The translations under genes were made by a program, and so were the position numbers. A stretch of DNA of 28,560 nucleotides, from positions 1 through 28,560 of the forward strand of contig CAMFGQ010000002.1 of the NCBI GenBank assembly GCA_945950065.1. The letters run 5' to 3'. This stretch comes from an uncultured Clostridia bacterium. Lineage in GTDB: Bacteria > Bacillota > Clostridia > Peptostreptococcales > Acidaminobacteraceae. The notes under the pieces were generated by a model. That model was not told the origin of the DNA. It was given only the letters and a program-made list of their open reading frames with translations, and ran no database searches. Positions within the stretch are counted from its first letter, which is position 1. Every line of letters starts with the position of its first letter. Shown one piece after another: positions 7,798 to 17,800 of the stretch.

Positions 7798-8856
7798 TTA
7801 ACCAAGATAAAGTGAATTCACTCTTGCCATACTTTCAATGCGTTGATTGGCCATACGATCTGCTGCTTCGGCAGTAGTAATGCCTTCTTCTTTTGCGATG
7901 GCAAAGATTTTTTTGCAGGTATCGTAGATGGCACCTGCACGGGAGAGGGCGCGCTTCTCATTGTATCCTTTGAGCTCTTCGTAAACGTTGATGACACCAC
8001 CACCGTTGATGACAAAGTCAGGAACATAGAGGATGCCACGGTCTTCTAGCATTTTTCCGTGCTTGTCTTCTGCAAGTTGGTTGTTTGCACTTCCACCAAC
8101 GATTTTGCAGTTTAGTTTATCAATCGTAAAGTCATTGAGGATAGCTCCCATAGCACAGGGTGCAAAGACATCACACTCAACAGAATAGATTTCATCCGGT
8201 TCAACAGCTGTTGCACCAAAGTCATCTACGATGCGCTGAATACTGTCTTTACGGATATCTGTAATCACAAGCTTTGCACCTGCTTCATGAAGATGCTTAC
8301 ATACGGTGTAGCCTACGGCTCCTGCACCTTGTACAGCAACCACTTTTTCGTTTAGATCATCACTACCAAAGACTTCATTACATGCTGCTTGAATACCTCT
8401 AAAGACACCATAGGCAGTTACAGGAGATGGGTTACCACTCTTTCCTTCTAGTCCAACAACATAATCTGTCTCGTCATTGATCCATGCCATATCCTGGGTT
8501 GTACTGTTCATGTCTTCTGCAGTTATGTAGCGGCCACTGAGTCCCTCAATATAACGACCGAAGGATCTAAAGAAAGCTTCACTCTTAATCTTTTCGGGAT
8601 CACCCATAATCACGGTTTTACCACCACCGAGATTAAGACCTGCTGCAGAATTTTTCAGCGTCATTCCCCTTGCTAAGCGAAGTGCATCGATGATTGCTTC
8701 CTCTTCTGTTTCATAGTCCCAAATTCTCGTTCCACCTAATGCTGGTCCTAGGGTTGTGTCGTGGATAGCGATGATCGCCTTGAGGCCTGTCGCTTTGTCT
8801 TGGCAGAACACCAATTGTTCATAATCGTGTTCTTCCATCAGATCAAAAATCTTCAT
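7798..8856 (-). CDS. bcd: Leucine (branched-chain amino acid) dehydrogenase
   Basis: The 352-residue protein belongs to the Glu/Leu/Phe/Val dehydrogenase family and has the usual length of leucine dehydrogenase. Catalytic K68 (in ARGMTLKNSAAGL) and K80 (in NLGGGKTVI) fall at the same numbers as in the well-studied Bacillus enzyme, and D115 (in TAEDMNS) is present. QGAGAVG (176-182) is the NAD-binding glycine loop. PDFVINGGGVINV lies near residue 270. It should reversibly deaminate leucine, valine and isoleucine to 2-oxo acids with NAD in the cytoplasm, feeding branched-chain fatty acid synthesis or amino acid fermentation. Preference among Leu, Val or Phe is inferred. ATG 8856-8854 follows AAAGGAG. 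A strong promoter and a perfect inverted repeat lie upstream. Confidence 0.93.
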   Translation of the reverse strand: MKIFDLMEEHDYEQLVFCQDKATGLKAIIAIHDTTLGPALGGTRIWDYETEEEAIIDALRLARGMTLKNSAAGLNLGGGKTVIMGDPEKIKSEAFFRSFGRYIEGLSGRYITAEDMNSTTQDMAWINDETDYVVGLEGKSGNPSPVTAYGVFRGIQAACNEVFGSDDLNEKVVAVQGAGAVGYTVCKHLHEAGAKLVITDIRKDSIQRIVDDFGATAVEPDEIYSVECDVFAPCAMGAILNDFTIDKLNCKIVGGSANNQLAEDKHGKMLEDRGILYVPDFVINGGGVINVYEELKGYNEKRALSRAGAIYDTCKKIFAIAKEEGITTAEAADRMANQRIESMARVNSLYLG

Positions 8857-8880
8857 GTAGAGTTCTCCTTTCGTTGTCCC

Positions 8881-8898
8881 GACAGATTGTTATCTGTC
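8881..8898 (-). promoter_or_regulatory. Operator-like inverted repeat in the bcd leader
   Basis: GACAGATtgttATCTGTC is a perfect 7+7 palindrome with a four-base centre. It lies roughly 10 to 26 bases after the predicted transcription start of bcd and well before the ribosome site. It could be a repressor site or an RNA hairpin. No T-run follows, so it is not a terminator. Confidence 0.5.
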
Positions 8899-8913
8899 TA
8901 TCACTCTATCTTC

Positions 8914-8941
8914 ATTATAACAATCTCTCCCTAAGGTGCAA
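8914..8941 (-). promoter_or_regulatory. Predicted sigma-A promoter of bcd
   Basis: On the minus strand TTGCAC (8941-8936) is followed after 16 bases by a perfect TATAAT (8919-8914). The expected start is near 8907, giving a leader of about 50 bases. Confidence 0.7.
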
Positions 8942-9018
8942 GCCACTTGAAGGTGGTAGGCATCTTCTCTCAAATTAAGCCTTGAATTGTTATAAAAGCC
9001 TAGAAAATAAAGCAAAAC

Positions 9019-9047
9019 TTGCCATAAAGAAGACTTTGTTGTAAAAT
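9019..9047 (+). promoter_or_regulatory. Predicted sigma-A promoter of the sulfatase gene
   Basis: TTGCCA (9019-9024), a 17-base spacer and TAAAAT (9042-9047) give a good match. The expected start is near 9054. Confidence 0.65.
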
Positions 9048-9052
9048 GAAAT

Positions 9053-9084
9053 CTCTATAGAAAAAATGTCCAAACACTATAGAG
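9053..9084 (+). promoter_or_regulatory. Inverted repeat at the 5' end of the sulfatase transcript
   Basis: CTCTATAG (9053-9060) and CTATAGAG (9077-9084) form a perfect 8-bp stem around a 16-base loop. It begins right at the predicted transcription start, so it would cap the 5' end of the messenger or act as an operator over the start site. Confidence 0.45.
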
Positions 9085-9124
9085 AGAAGAGGTGAGCGGC
9101 TAATGCGAACCTCAAGGAGGAATT

Positions 9125-11158
9125 ATGTACTTTGGTTACTTTGAAGTTGTGCGAAGTGAGAAAGCACTGCTTGCTTATCTTTTCTTAAGCACACTCTTCA
9201 TGGAAATCATCCTCAGATGGCAGTCGGGAGAACAGTTTTTAGGCATGGGCCTGTTTTTTTCAGCCCTTTTTTGTCTTGCTTTAGTCCTGCTTACTATGAG
9301 TTTACTGCATCTGATGAATTGGCGCTTTGCCCGTATTGCGATTCGCATATGGCTACTTCTGCTTACGGCTTTTTTCGTGGGACAGTTTGTCTACTACGCA
9401 ATCTTTAAGACATACTTTACACTTTATTCTATGTTCCACGGTGGTCAAGCAGCAAGTTTTTATAAACTGGTGATTGATTTTATGATCAGAGATCCTAGAT
9501 GGATTCTCCTATTTCTTCCCCTTATTCTTTTCCCCTTTGTCTCCAAAATAGCGACCTGGGTAACCCGTGGCGGCTTTGTCGATTACGGTCTTCTTTTTGT
9601 GCTTTCCGTACTTGTTTTAATGACATGCCTACGGCTATTTACCTATGGGGAAAGAAACACCAGTCATCTAATCTTTAGTAAAGTGGATCCTCGGGTCAGT
9701 GTCCATGAACTGGGCATGGTGGGAAATGGCTATGGAGAAATAGCCAGACAAGTAGTGCCCACATATAAGGAAATCTACTTTGCACCTGAGAGCAGCGTCA
9801 TTCCAGGCAGGGAAGCCAATGTTGCCTATGACTTAGGAAAGCTTTTGGAAGGTGAAGAAGATGCTGCCTTAGCAGAGCTTACTTCTCATCTTCTTAGTAA
9901 GGAGCCCACATCAAAGAACATCTTTACAGGCAGACTTTCAGGCTACAATCTGATTTATGTCATTGCTGAGAGCTTTAGCGATCTAGCTGTGCGAGAGGAT
10001 GTAACACCTACACTCTACAGACTGATGAATGAGGGTGTACAATTTGAAAACTTCTACAACCCTCTATGGGGTGTGAGCACCACAGATGGCGAGTATGCAG
10101 CCTTAACGGGGCTTTATCCCGTACCAGGAATCTGGAGTATGGTAGAGTCAAAAGATCATCATTTGCCTCATACTCTGGGTAACCAGTTAAAGAATCTAGG
10201 CTATCATAGTGACGCCTTCCATAATCACAGTAGTACCTACTATCAACGGGACAAGACCCATGAGAACTTCGGCTACAACTTCTATGCCATTGGGCGTGGA
10301 CTTGAGCTAGAAAACCTTTGGCCCGCCAGTGATGAAGAGATGTTTAGAAAAAGCTTCCCCTTCTATATGGATCAATCGCCCTTTTCTATCTACTATCTCA
10401 CCGTCAGTGGACATATGGGTTATGACTTTAAGAACAATGCCATGAGCATACGGCATCAAGATAAAGTGGAGCACTTACCATTTTCTGAAGAGGCCAAGGC
10501 CTATCTTGCATGTCATGTAGAGCTAGATCTAGCACTGGAGAAATTGTTGGCTGAGCTTCAAGAAAAGCAACTCTTAGAGAAGACCATTCTTGTTGTTCAT
10601 GGAGATCACTATCCCTACGCACTGCGTCAAAGCAGTATGGAAGAATTGGCAGGAAAACCTGTAGAGGGATTTGATCGTTACAAGAGCAAGATCATCTTCT
10701 ACAGCCCTGGTCTTAAAGATGTTAAAGTGCGCAAGCTCTCCACAGTGGTGGATCTCTTGCCCACACTGTCTAATCTTATGGGACTTCAGTATGACTCTAG
10801 ACTTATGATGGGAAGAGATGTCTTTAGCCCAAGTAAGCCCCATGTCCAATTTGCAGACGGAAGTTTCCTTACTCCACAGGGTTCCTATAACAGCATGACA
10901 GGTGAGGCCACGGGAATAGAGGAGGAAGAGCTTGAGTCCTTGATTCAAAAAGTAGAAAAGGATTTCTACTACTCTAATCTCATCTTCGAGACCGACTATT
11001 ATCGTTATGCAGAAAAGGCCAGAATCAAAATTGGTCCTTCAAGGGAGATGCTTTCAGAGGAAGCGGAAGAATCTCCAGATCAGAGTGAAGAAGACTCTTC
11101 TGAAGAGTATGAGGAAGACTATCAAGAGGAAGAAACCCAAGAAGAAACTGGTGAATAG
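9125..11158 (+). CDS. LTA synthase family membrane sulfatase/phosphotransferase
   Basis: The 677-residue protein has about five membrane segments in residues 12-190 and an extracellular sulfatase-fold domain from about 270 to 575, the layout of lipoteichoic acid synthase. Metal and catalytic residues are visible. VIAESF (E281) is a metal ligand. GVSTTDGEY (316-324) holds the likely nucleophile T319. SGHMGY carries a conserved histidine. HGDHYPY (D494, H495) completes the metal site. LtaS enzymes transfer glycerol phosphate from phosphatidylglycerol onto a glycolipid-linked chain. Related members act on other polymers, so the product is not certain. The last 40 residues or so form an unusually acidic tail rich in E, D and S. 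ATG 9125 follows AAGGAGGAA. The gene has its own promoter and terminator. Confidence 0.88.
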   Translation: MYFGYFEVVRSEKALLAYLFLSTLFMEIILRWQSGEQFLGMGLFFSALFCLALVLLTMSLLHLMNWRFARIAIRIWLLLLTAFFVGQFVYYAIFKTYFTLYSMFHGGQAASFYKLVIDFMIRDPRWILLFLPLILFPFVSKIATWVTRGGFVDYGLLFVLSVLVLMTCLRLFTYGERNTSHLIFSKVDPRVSVHELGMVGNGYGEIARQVVPTYKEIYFAPESSVIPGREANVAYDLGKLLEGEEDAALAELTSHLLSKEPTSKNIFTGRLSGYNLIYVIAESFSDLAVREDVTPTLYRLMNEGVQFENFYNPLWGVSTTDGEYAALTGLYPVPGIWSMVESKDHHLPHTLGNQLKNLGYHSDAFHNHSSTYYQRDKTHENFGYNFYAIGRGLELENLWPASDEEMFRKSFPFYMDQSPFSIYYLTVSGHMGYDFKNNAMSIRHQDKVEHLPFSEEAKAYLACHVELDLALEKLLAELQEKQLLEKTILVVHGDHYPYALRQSSMEELAGKPVEGFDRYKSKIIFYSPGLKDVKVRKLSTVVDLLPTLSNLMGLQYDSRLMMGRDVFSPSKPHVQFADGSFLTPQGSYNSMTGEATGIEEEELESLIQKVEKDFYYSNLIFETDYYRYAEKARIKIGPSREMLSEEAEESPDQSEEDSSEEYEEDYQEEETQEETGE

Positions 11159-11190
11159 AAGTCAGCTTAGGCTGACTTTTTCTCTTTTCT
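11159..11190 (+). terminator. Rho-independent terminator after the sulfatase gene
   Basis: AAGTCAGC (11159-11166) and GCTGACTT (11171-11178) form an 8-bp stem with a TTAG loop directly after the stop codon, followed by a T-rich run. Confidence 0.9.
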
Positions 11191-11202
11191 AGAAGCCTCT
11201 AT

Positions 11203-11210
11203 GTTACAAT
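11203..11210 (+). promoter_or_regulatory. Predicted extended -10 promoter of the addBA operon
   Basis: TGTTACAAT (11202-11210) fits an extended -10 element, with no convincing -35 box upstream because the sulfatase terminator lies there. The expected start near 11217 coincides with the GGAGG site, implying a leader of about 13 bases and supporting ATG 11230 over ATG 11215. Confidence 0.4.
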
Positions 11211-11229
11211 AGGGATGGAGGTTTTACCC

Positions 11230-11850
11230 ATGAAAAAATACCTACCTGCACTGCTTTTCAGTGTAGCTTTTCTTTGTTTACTCATGCTTCTTTTGGCTGC
11301 CATACCAGCCTTTTATAGCTTTGTCCAAGATCTGTCTGCTGTGCAGGAGACCACGGAATTCTCTAGAGAACTTATAGATCGATCCAATGTAGCCATACGG
11401 GACTATCTCTATGGTTTTTCTGATCATTTGCTGATTGAGAACCAAGGAAAGAGTTTCTTTGGGGCACAGGAAGTCTTCCATATGGCAGAAGTTCGTCTTC
11501 TCTTTCGCCGGATCTTTTTATGGAGCATTGCCCTGCTTGTTTTGTCCATCATGTTATCTAGATTTTTTAACACAAGACTCCTACGAGACCAGCTGGGGAG
11601 CTCCTTTGGACTTCTTGGTTTTTTAGGCATTGCCAGTTTATTTTTTGAAAAGGCATTTGTGCTGATGCATGGCATCTTTTTTGACAATGATCTTTGGATG
11701 TTTCCTGCAGACAGCAATCTGATTGCCCTCTTACCCCAGAAGTTTTTCTTTCTCTTTACGGTCATTCTCCTCCTCCTTTTTATAGGAGGAAGTCTACTTC
11801 TCTACATCATTGAAAGGAGAGTCTATGATTCTTCATCTAGGACGAGATAG
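11230..11850 (+). CDS. TIGR01906/DUF1461 family integral membrane protein
   Basis: The protein is 206 residues from ATG 11230, which is preceded by GGAGG at 11217-11221. The in-frame ATG at 11215 overlaps this site and is unlikely. There are four membrane segments: residues 5-28, about 92-112, about 125-150 and about 170-195. A roughly 60-residue outside loop follows the first. The signature HGIFFDNDLWMFPADSN, followed by LIALLPQKFFF, matches the TIGR01906 family of Bacillota membrane proteins, whose function is unknown. The C-terminal codons overlap the start of addB by 26 bases, so the two are probably translationally coupled. Nothing in its sequence suggests a direct role in DNA repair. 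I am confident of the family only. Confidence 0.8.
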   Translation: MKKYLPALLFSVAFLCLLMLLLAAIPAFYSFVQDLSAVQETTEFSRELIDRSNVAIRDYLYGFSDHLLIENQGKSFFGAQEVFHMAEVRLLFRRIFLWSIALLVLSIMLSRFFNTRLLRDQLGSSFGLLGFLGIASLFFEKAFVLMHGIFFDNDLWMFPADSNLIALLPQKFFFLFTVILLLLFIGGSLLLYIIERRVYDSSSRTR

Positions 11851-14800
11851 CAAAGAAAAGCGAAGAGCGATATATACCAGGATTCTTTCCTCTCCTGAGG
11901 CAACCCTGATTACCCCTGAACAAGCCACTTTGGATCTTGAGAAGGACTTGATTGAAACCTGTGACTTAAATGGTTTACTCTTTCATGAAGTCACCAGTTT
12001 CCAAAGGATCCTAGGTCGCCTTATGGAACGCTACGATTGTGATACCTTTCTTAGCGATGTAGGCAACTATCTCTTACAACGTCAAGTTGTGACGGAGCTG
12101 AAAGATGAACTTCCTCTTTATGGTGGAAGTTATGAAAAAGAAGGCTTCTATGATGAACTGGGTCAGATCCTTGATCTCTTTCGCAGAGAGGGGCTGGATC
12201 CAGATGTACTAGAAGAGTTAGATGAGGGTTCGAAAGGGCTAGGAGAACTGGCAAAGATCTATAAGGGCTATCAAGAGAAGTTAGAGGAAGAAAGCTTCTA
12301 TCTGGAAAAGGCCCTGGAACTCTTTGAAGAAAAGCCCCATGATGGACTCTACTCAACAAAAGAGGTGTGGATCCTAGGCTACAAAGTCTTTGATTATTTT
12401 GATTGGCGTATGATCGATAGCATTAATGCCCATACAGAGGTCCATCTTGTCCTCAGTTATGAAGAAGATCATATCTTCCTGCCTAGTCGCATGACCAAGG
12501 AGATTGCAGAGAGGAATTATTCAACACAGCTGATCCATTATCCTACAGCAGAGACTCCCCAGAGCATCTTTGCTCGTGAACTGCTCTATGACGAGGTGCC
12601 AAAGGGACCTCCTGTTGCCTTGGAGATTTTTTCTGCCAAGGATCTCTATACCGAAGCAGAATATGTTGCCCTAAGTCTACTGAAGAAAATGAAAGAAGAC
12701 CCAAGTCTTCACTACAATGACTTCAAAATCATCGTAACCGATATGGAAAGCTATGACTTTGTCTTTCGCCATATCTTTACGCGTTTTGGGCTTCCTCTAT
12801 TTAGTGACCGACGAAGGCCGCTTTTAGAAAGTCCCATGATCCGTACCCTGCTATCTCTTTTGAAGCTCTATCAAAAAGGCTTTAGACGAGAAGAAGTTCT
12901 CAGCTTTCTAAAGGGCTATGTCACTCAGAAAAAGTGGGAAGACCTGGATCGTTTTGAGAACTACTGCTTTACACGAGGTATAGGAGGTAAGGCCTTTAAG
13001 TCTCCCTTTGAAGATGCTGACATGGAAGAATTACGACAAGACTTCTTAGGTGTGCTGTTAGAGTATGAGGATGCCCTAAAGAAAAAAGAGGAACCAACAG
13101 AATTTGAACGCATCCTAAGGGAACTCCTTATCCAGCTAGACTTTCCTCAGCGTCTTGAAGAGGAAGCTAAGGTCTATGAAGAAAGGGGAGAAGAGGAAGA
13201 AGCCCAACTCTTGCATCAGCTTTGGGAGGCCATGGTAGAACTCCTGACCCAGCTGAGCAAAACCGGACCTAAAGAAAAACTCAGTTTTGCTGCTTATAGC
13301 AAACTTCTTGAGACAGGACTAAAGAGGATGAGTTTAGGGATTATTCCCCCATCAATGGATACCATCCGCCTCTCCACTCTGTTTAGGAGTACCCATGACC
13401 CCGTGAAGTATGTGTATTTCTGTGGCCTCAATGCCGGAGCCCTGCCCAGAGAATACACCGATGGGGTGCTACTCAAGGACGAAGATAAAGTCAATTTGAA
13501 AAAGCATGGATACAGCTTTTACGATACCTTTGAGAACAAAGAAGAACTTGACCGACTGGATCAGTTCACTGCACTTAGCCTAGTAGAGGAAGGATATTTC
13601 TTCAGCTATGCCCTGGCGGATTTAGAGGGGAAGAGCAAGATTCCTTCACTCTTTATTGAGCGAGCCATGGAAAAAGACCATGTCTTTACCAGTAGTGCCC
13701 TAGGAAGTGCATATCTTAAAGGCTACTATGAACTCCATCCTTCCATGAGTTTTCGCTATGGACTCAGTGCTCTTCGCGAAGAGCGTGAAGAAGAGATTAG
13801 GGGATTGAGTGATGAAAAGATCCGTTCCATGTACCAAGGACTAACCCAGCCCATTGTGCTTCCACCTTTACCCCGTAAAGATCCCAAGCTCTATCTTTCG
13901 GTATCGAGATTAGAGAGCTTCAGACGTTGCCCCTTTCAGTACTATGTGAACTATGACTTGAAGGCCAAGAAACGAAAGCCCTTTAAAGTGGATGTACTGG
14001 ATCTAGGTAATTTCTACCATGAAGTCATGGAAGAAGTGATGAGAGCTTATACAGATGGAGAATGCACTCCTGACACCCTGGAAACCTATATGTCTACTCT
14101 TATTCCAAAACTTCTTGAGAAAGAAGAGTACAAGGTCTTCCTTGAAAGTAGATCCAGCCAGTATCTGTTAGCGCGAAGCCTAAAAACCCTAGGGGATCTA
14201 CTGGTTTATCTCATGAAGAGCTTGGACAAAAGCAGCTTTAAGCCAGTCTACTTTGAGGAAAAATTCCACATTGATCAGGGTCGTGTTAGTTTTACGGGCA
14301 TTTTGGACCGTGTGGATATGCTGGATAACCACTTTATGGTGGTGGACTATAAAAGTGGAAGCAAGGAATTTGACCTAAACCGTGTGTATCAGGGTGTCGA
14401 TCTACAATTGATGCTCTACATCGATGGCTTTACCAGCAAACATCCAGATAGCCGTCCTGCGGGAGTCTTCTACTTTAGATTACATGACCCCATTGGGTAT
14501 GAGAACAAAAGCAGAGACGCTCAGCTGCGCTACGATGGTCTCTTTATCGGCGATGAAAAGGTTGCCGAAGAGCTAGACCATGATCTAGGAGAGGGAATTC
14601 TTCCCCTGCGCTTGACCAAAGATGGAAGATTTTATCGAGGAGCCAGTGCTCTGAGCGCAAAAGAGGCTGAACTTCTTCTTGAGCGTAGCCGTAGCTATGC
14701 AGACCACTATGTAGATCGCATCTATGGCGGAGACATGAAGATTCTTCCCCTAAAAGATGACTTTCCTGCATGCCAGTACTGTGACTACAAAGCCATCTGT

Positions 14801-14896
14801 CGCTTTGATCCACGTGGTCCGGGAGCGCGTTATGATGAAATAGAAAAACGAAGCAAGACAGAGATTATGGAGGTACTCCGTGAAGTGGACAGCTGA
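11825..14896 (+). CDS. addB: AddB/RexB subunit of the AddAB helicase-nuclease
   Basis: The protein is 1,023 residues from ATG 11825, which has AAAGGAG just upstream. An in-frame TTG at 11810 has no such site. AddB with AddA resects double-strand breaks and loads RecA after Chi recognition. Visible elements include an N-terminal inactivated helicase-like domain and the C-terminal nuclease, with D828 (GILDRVD), D841 and K843 (VVDYKSG). Four iron-sulfur cysteines are also visible: C702 (RRCPFQYY) and C983, C986, C992 (CQYCDYKAIC). The N-terminus reads LHLGRDSKEKR where AddB proteins may have a Walker A loop, so ATP binding here looks lost, as known for RexB. B. subtilis AddB is slightly longer (1,166). 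It overlaps addA by 17 bases. Confidence 0.93.
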   Translation: MILHLGRDSKEKRRAIYTRILSSPEATLITPEQATLDLEKDLIETCDLNGLLFHEVTSFQRILGRLMERYDCDTFLSDVGNYLLQRQVVTELKDELPLYGGSYEKEGFYDELGQILDLFRREGLDPDVLEELDEGSKGLGELAKIYKGYQEKLEEESFYLEKALELFEEKPHDGLYSTKEVWILGYKVFDYFDWRMIDSINAHTEVHLVLSYEEDHIFLPSRMTKEIAERNYSTQLIHYPTAETPQSIFARELLYDEVPKGPPVALEIFSAKDLYTEAEYVALSLLKKMKEDPSLHYNDFKIIVTDMESYDFVFRHIFTRFGLPLFSDRRRPLLESPMIRTLLSLLKLYQKGFRREEVLSFLKGYVTQKKWEDLDRFENYCFTRGIGGKAFKSPFEDADMEELRQDFLGVLLEYEDALKKKEEPTEFERILRELLIQLDFPQRLEEEAKVYEERGEEEEAQLLHQLWEAMVELLTQLSKTGPKEKLSFAAYSKLLETGLKRMSLGIIPPSMDTIRLSTLFRSTHDPVKYVYFCGLNAGALPREYTDGVLLKDEDKVNLKKHGYSFYDTFENKEELDRLDQFTALSLVEEGYFFSYALADLEGKSKIPSLFIERAMEKDHVFTSSALGSAYLKGYYELHPSMSFRYGLSALREEREEEIRGLSDEKIRSMYQGLTQPIVLPPLPRKDPKLYLSVSRLESFRRCPFQYYVNYDLKAKKRKPFKVDVLDLGNFYHEVMEEVMRAYTDGECTPDTLETYMSTLIPKLLEKEEYKVFLESRSSQYLLARSLKTLGDLLVYLMKSLDKSSFKPVYFEEKFHIDQGRVSFTGILDRVDMLDNHFMVVDYKSGSKEFDLNRVYQGVDLQLMLYIDGFTSKHPDSRPAGVFYFRLHDPIGYENKSRDAQLRYDGLFIGDEKVAEELDHDLGEGILPLRLTKDGRFYRGASALSAKEAELLLERSRSYADHYVDRIYGGDMKILPLKDDFPACQYCDYKAICRFDPRGPGARYDEIEKRSKTEIMEVLREVDS

Positions 14897-17800
14897 TCAA
14901 CAGAAGGCCATTGAGAGCCGTGGAAAAGATGTCTTGGTTTCTGCTGCAGCTGGATCGGGAAAGACGGCTGTTTTAACAGCTCGCATTCTTAGCCTTTTAG
15001 AAGAAGGTCACGGATTGGAAGAATTCCTTGTGATTACCTTTACCAATTCCAGTGCCAAGGACATGAAAGAAAAAATTAGACGGAGTCTGCTAGAAAAGAG
15101 TAGAGGTCCTCAGGGGGAAAAAATGGCAAGGGAGTTGAAGAAACTTCCCAGGGCTCAGATCTCTACCATCCATGCATTTTGTAGCAGCATTTTGAGAGAG
15201 CATTTCTATACCCTAGGTCTTGACCCGGGCTTTCGTGTTGCTTCTGAGGGTGAACTTGCCATCTTAGCTGCTGAGAGCTTGGATGAAGTCTTTGATGAAT
15301 ATTATGGAAGAAAAGACCCGCTCTTTTATGAACTCCTTGAGATCTTTGGCAGTGGTCGTAGCGACCTAGGTCTACGCCATATAGTGGAAGAGATTGAAAA
15401 CTTCCTTTCTCAGAAACCAAGACCACAGGATTATTTGAAGAACATGGAAGAGATCTACTCTTCCCGCCAGTATTGGCAAGAGCTTTACTCCTCTAGTTTG
15501 AAGGAAAAGAAGGAGGACTTCCTCCAGCTCTTTTCCAAAACCCTTCCCCTTGCCATGGGAGAGAGGATGATTTCCTTTCTACAGGAAGAAAAAGAAATGC
15601 TTCTTGCTTATGAAGGTTTTGGAGACATTGCCTTTGCTCGCTTTCCACAGGGAAAAGCGGTAAAAGAGGAACTCCACAAAGATGAGATCAAATTCAATCG
15701 TGACAAATGGAAAGATTTTTTTAGAGAATTTAGCAAGGAAGAAAGCCAGAACTTTGAAGAGCTCTATGAAAAACTCCAAGCATCCTATGTACACCTTTCA
15801 GCTCTGATTCAGCTCAGCCTAGATTACAGGGAGCATTTTTATCAGAAAAGAAGAGAAGAGAACAAGCTTCGCTTCTCTGATTTAGAGCGGCTAAGCTTAG
15901 AAGCCATGGAGAAAGAAGAGATTGCCAAGCAATATCGAGAGAAGTTTTCCTTTGTGCTGGTGGATGAGTATCAAGACACCAATGAACTACAGGAGTACCT
16001 CCTGTCCCTCTTTGTGTCACCGGGTTCTCTCTTTATGGTGGGAGACATCAAACAGAGCATCTATGGCTTCCGCGAAGCAAAACCCGAACTCTTCCTTGAA
16101 AAATACTATCGCTTTGAGCATGAAGAAGGAAAAGAACGCATTGATCTCAGTAAAAACTTCCGCAGTGCAGGACCTATATTAGATGCAGTCAATCATCTCT
16201 TTGAGCGGGTGATGCGTAAAGAGTTTGGTGGCATCCAATATGATGATGCTGCTCGCCTTGTCTTTGGAAATGAGAGCCTCTCACCTATCAAGGATGAAGT
16301 AGAACTTCTAATTACTAGAGGTTCAGGTGATGCCCATGAGGAAGAACTGCTTTCAATCATTGAGAGAATTCATCGCCTTGTGGAAGAGGGTGCAAGCTAT
16401 CGGGACATTGTGGTGCTCTACCGTTCTCCTCGCTCCTTTATTGAATCTGCTGTGAATCTCTTTAGGGAAGCGGGAATTCCCCTCTTTAGTGATCAGGGTG
16501 AAGCCTATCTTGAATCTCTTGAGGTCAAAATTCTTCTGAATTATCTTGAGATCATCAACAATGGATTTCTTGATTTACCTCTTCTCAGTTTACTTCGCTT
16601 ACCACGTTATGGTTTTACCGACAAGGATCTCTATGAAATCCGTAAGGGCAGCGCATTTTTTCATCAAGACTTCTATGCCTATGACACACCGGGTGAAGTC
16701 TTAGAGAAAAAAGAACGCTTTGTACAAGAAATACAAGATCTACGCTGGAAGAGTCGTCAATTAGGCATTTCTGCTCTGCTGCAACACATCTATATGGTAA
16801 CGGACTATGAAGAGTTTTTACTGCTGATGAGTGCAGGAGAACAACGCTTGATGAATGTCAGGCTATTGTTTGAGAGAGCACAGGAGTATGAGGACACCAC
16901 CCAAGTGGGACTTTCTTCTTTCCTTCAATATTTAGGAGGACTTCAAGATCAAAAACAAGACTATGAAGCAGCAAAACTTCTAGGTGAAGAGGCCAATGTG
17001 GTTCGCCTTATGAGCATTCATCGCTCCAAAGGACTTCAGTTCCCTATTGTCATTGTTGCTGGTCTTTGGAAACAGTATAATGAAATGAGTTTTAGAGGAC
17101 CTCTCTTTTTACAGGGAGATGTCTTTACCCTAGACTTTTATGATCTGGAAAAGCGACAGCGTACAAATTCCATCTTTAAAAAATGGATGATGGAGAAGAT
17201 TAAGATCAAGGAAAGAGAAGAAGAAGTACGCCTTCTCTATGTGGCCATGACAAGAGCTCAACATAAGCTCATTCTTTCAACCTATCTGAAGGAAGAGGAA
17301 GAACTGATCCTAGGTGGAGAGCTACCAACAAGACGACTGCAGCAGATTAAGAGCTTCCATCACCTTCTCTTTGAAGCACTGGAAACACTGGAGCCCCCAG
17401 CCCCAAAATATGTTATGATAGAAGCTGTGGAGAAAGAAGAAAAAATCACCCAGCTTCCCCGTGGAGTGGAGGTGGAACCCTTTATCCCAAGACCCTGGAG
17501 AAGAGAAGCCTATAAGCGGAGTGTAACGGATCTTGCATCTGAAACCCCAGTAGACATTGAGCGAGGCTTTGGCATGGGTGAAGAAGGTGCAAAAAGAGGT
17601 AGTCTTTTCCACAAAGCCATGGAATTACTTGACTTTGCTGCTGCCAAAGAGGATTTAGAGAAAGAGTTTAGCCGATTGGAAGAAGCAGGTCTTCTGCGTG
17701 ATTTTCAGGATGGTGCCCTGGTGGATGAATTTATTCACTCTCCCTTGGGTCAGCGACTGTTAAAAAGTCCTCGGGTTTTGCGGGAGCAGCCCTTCATTCT

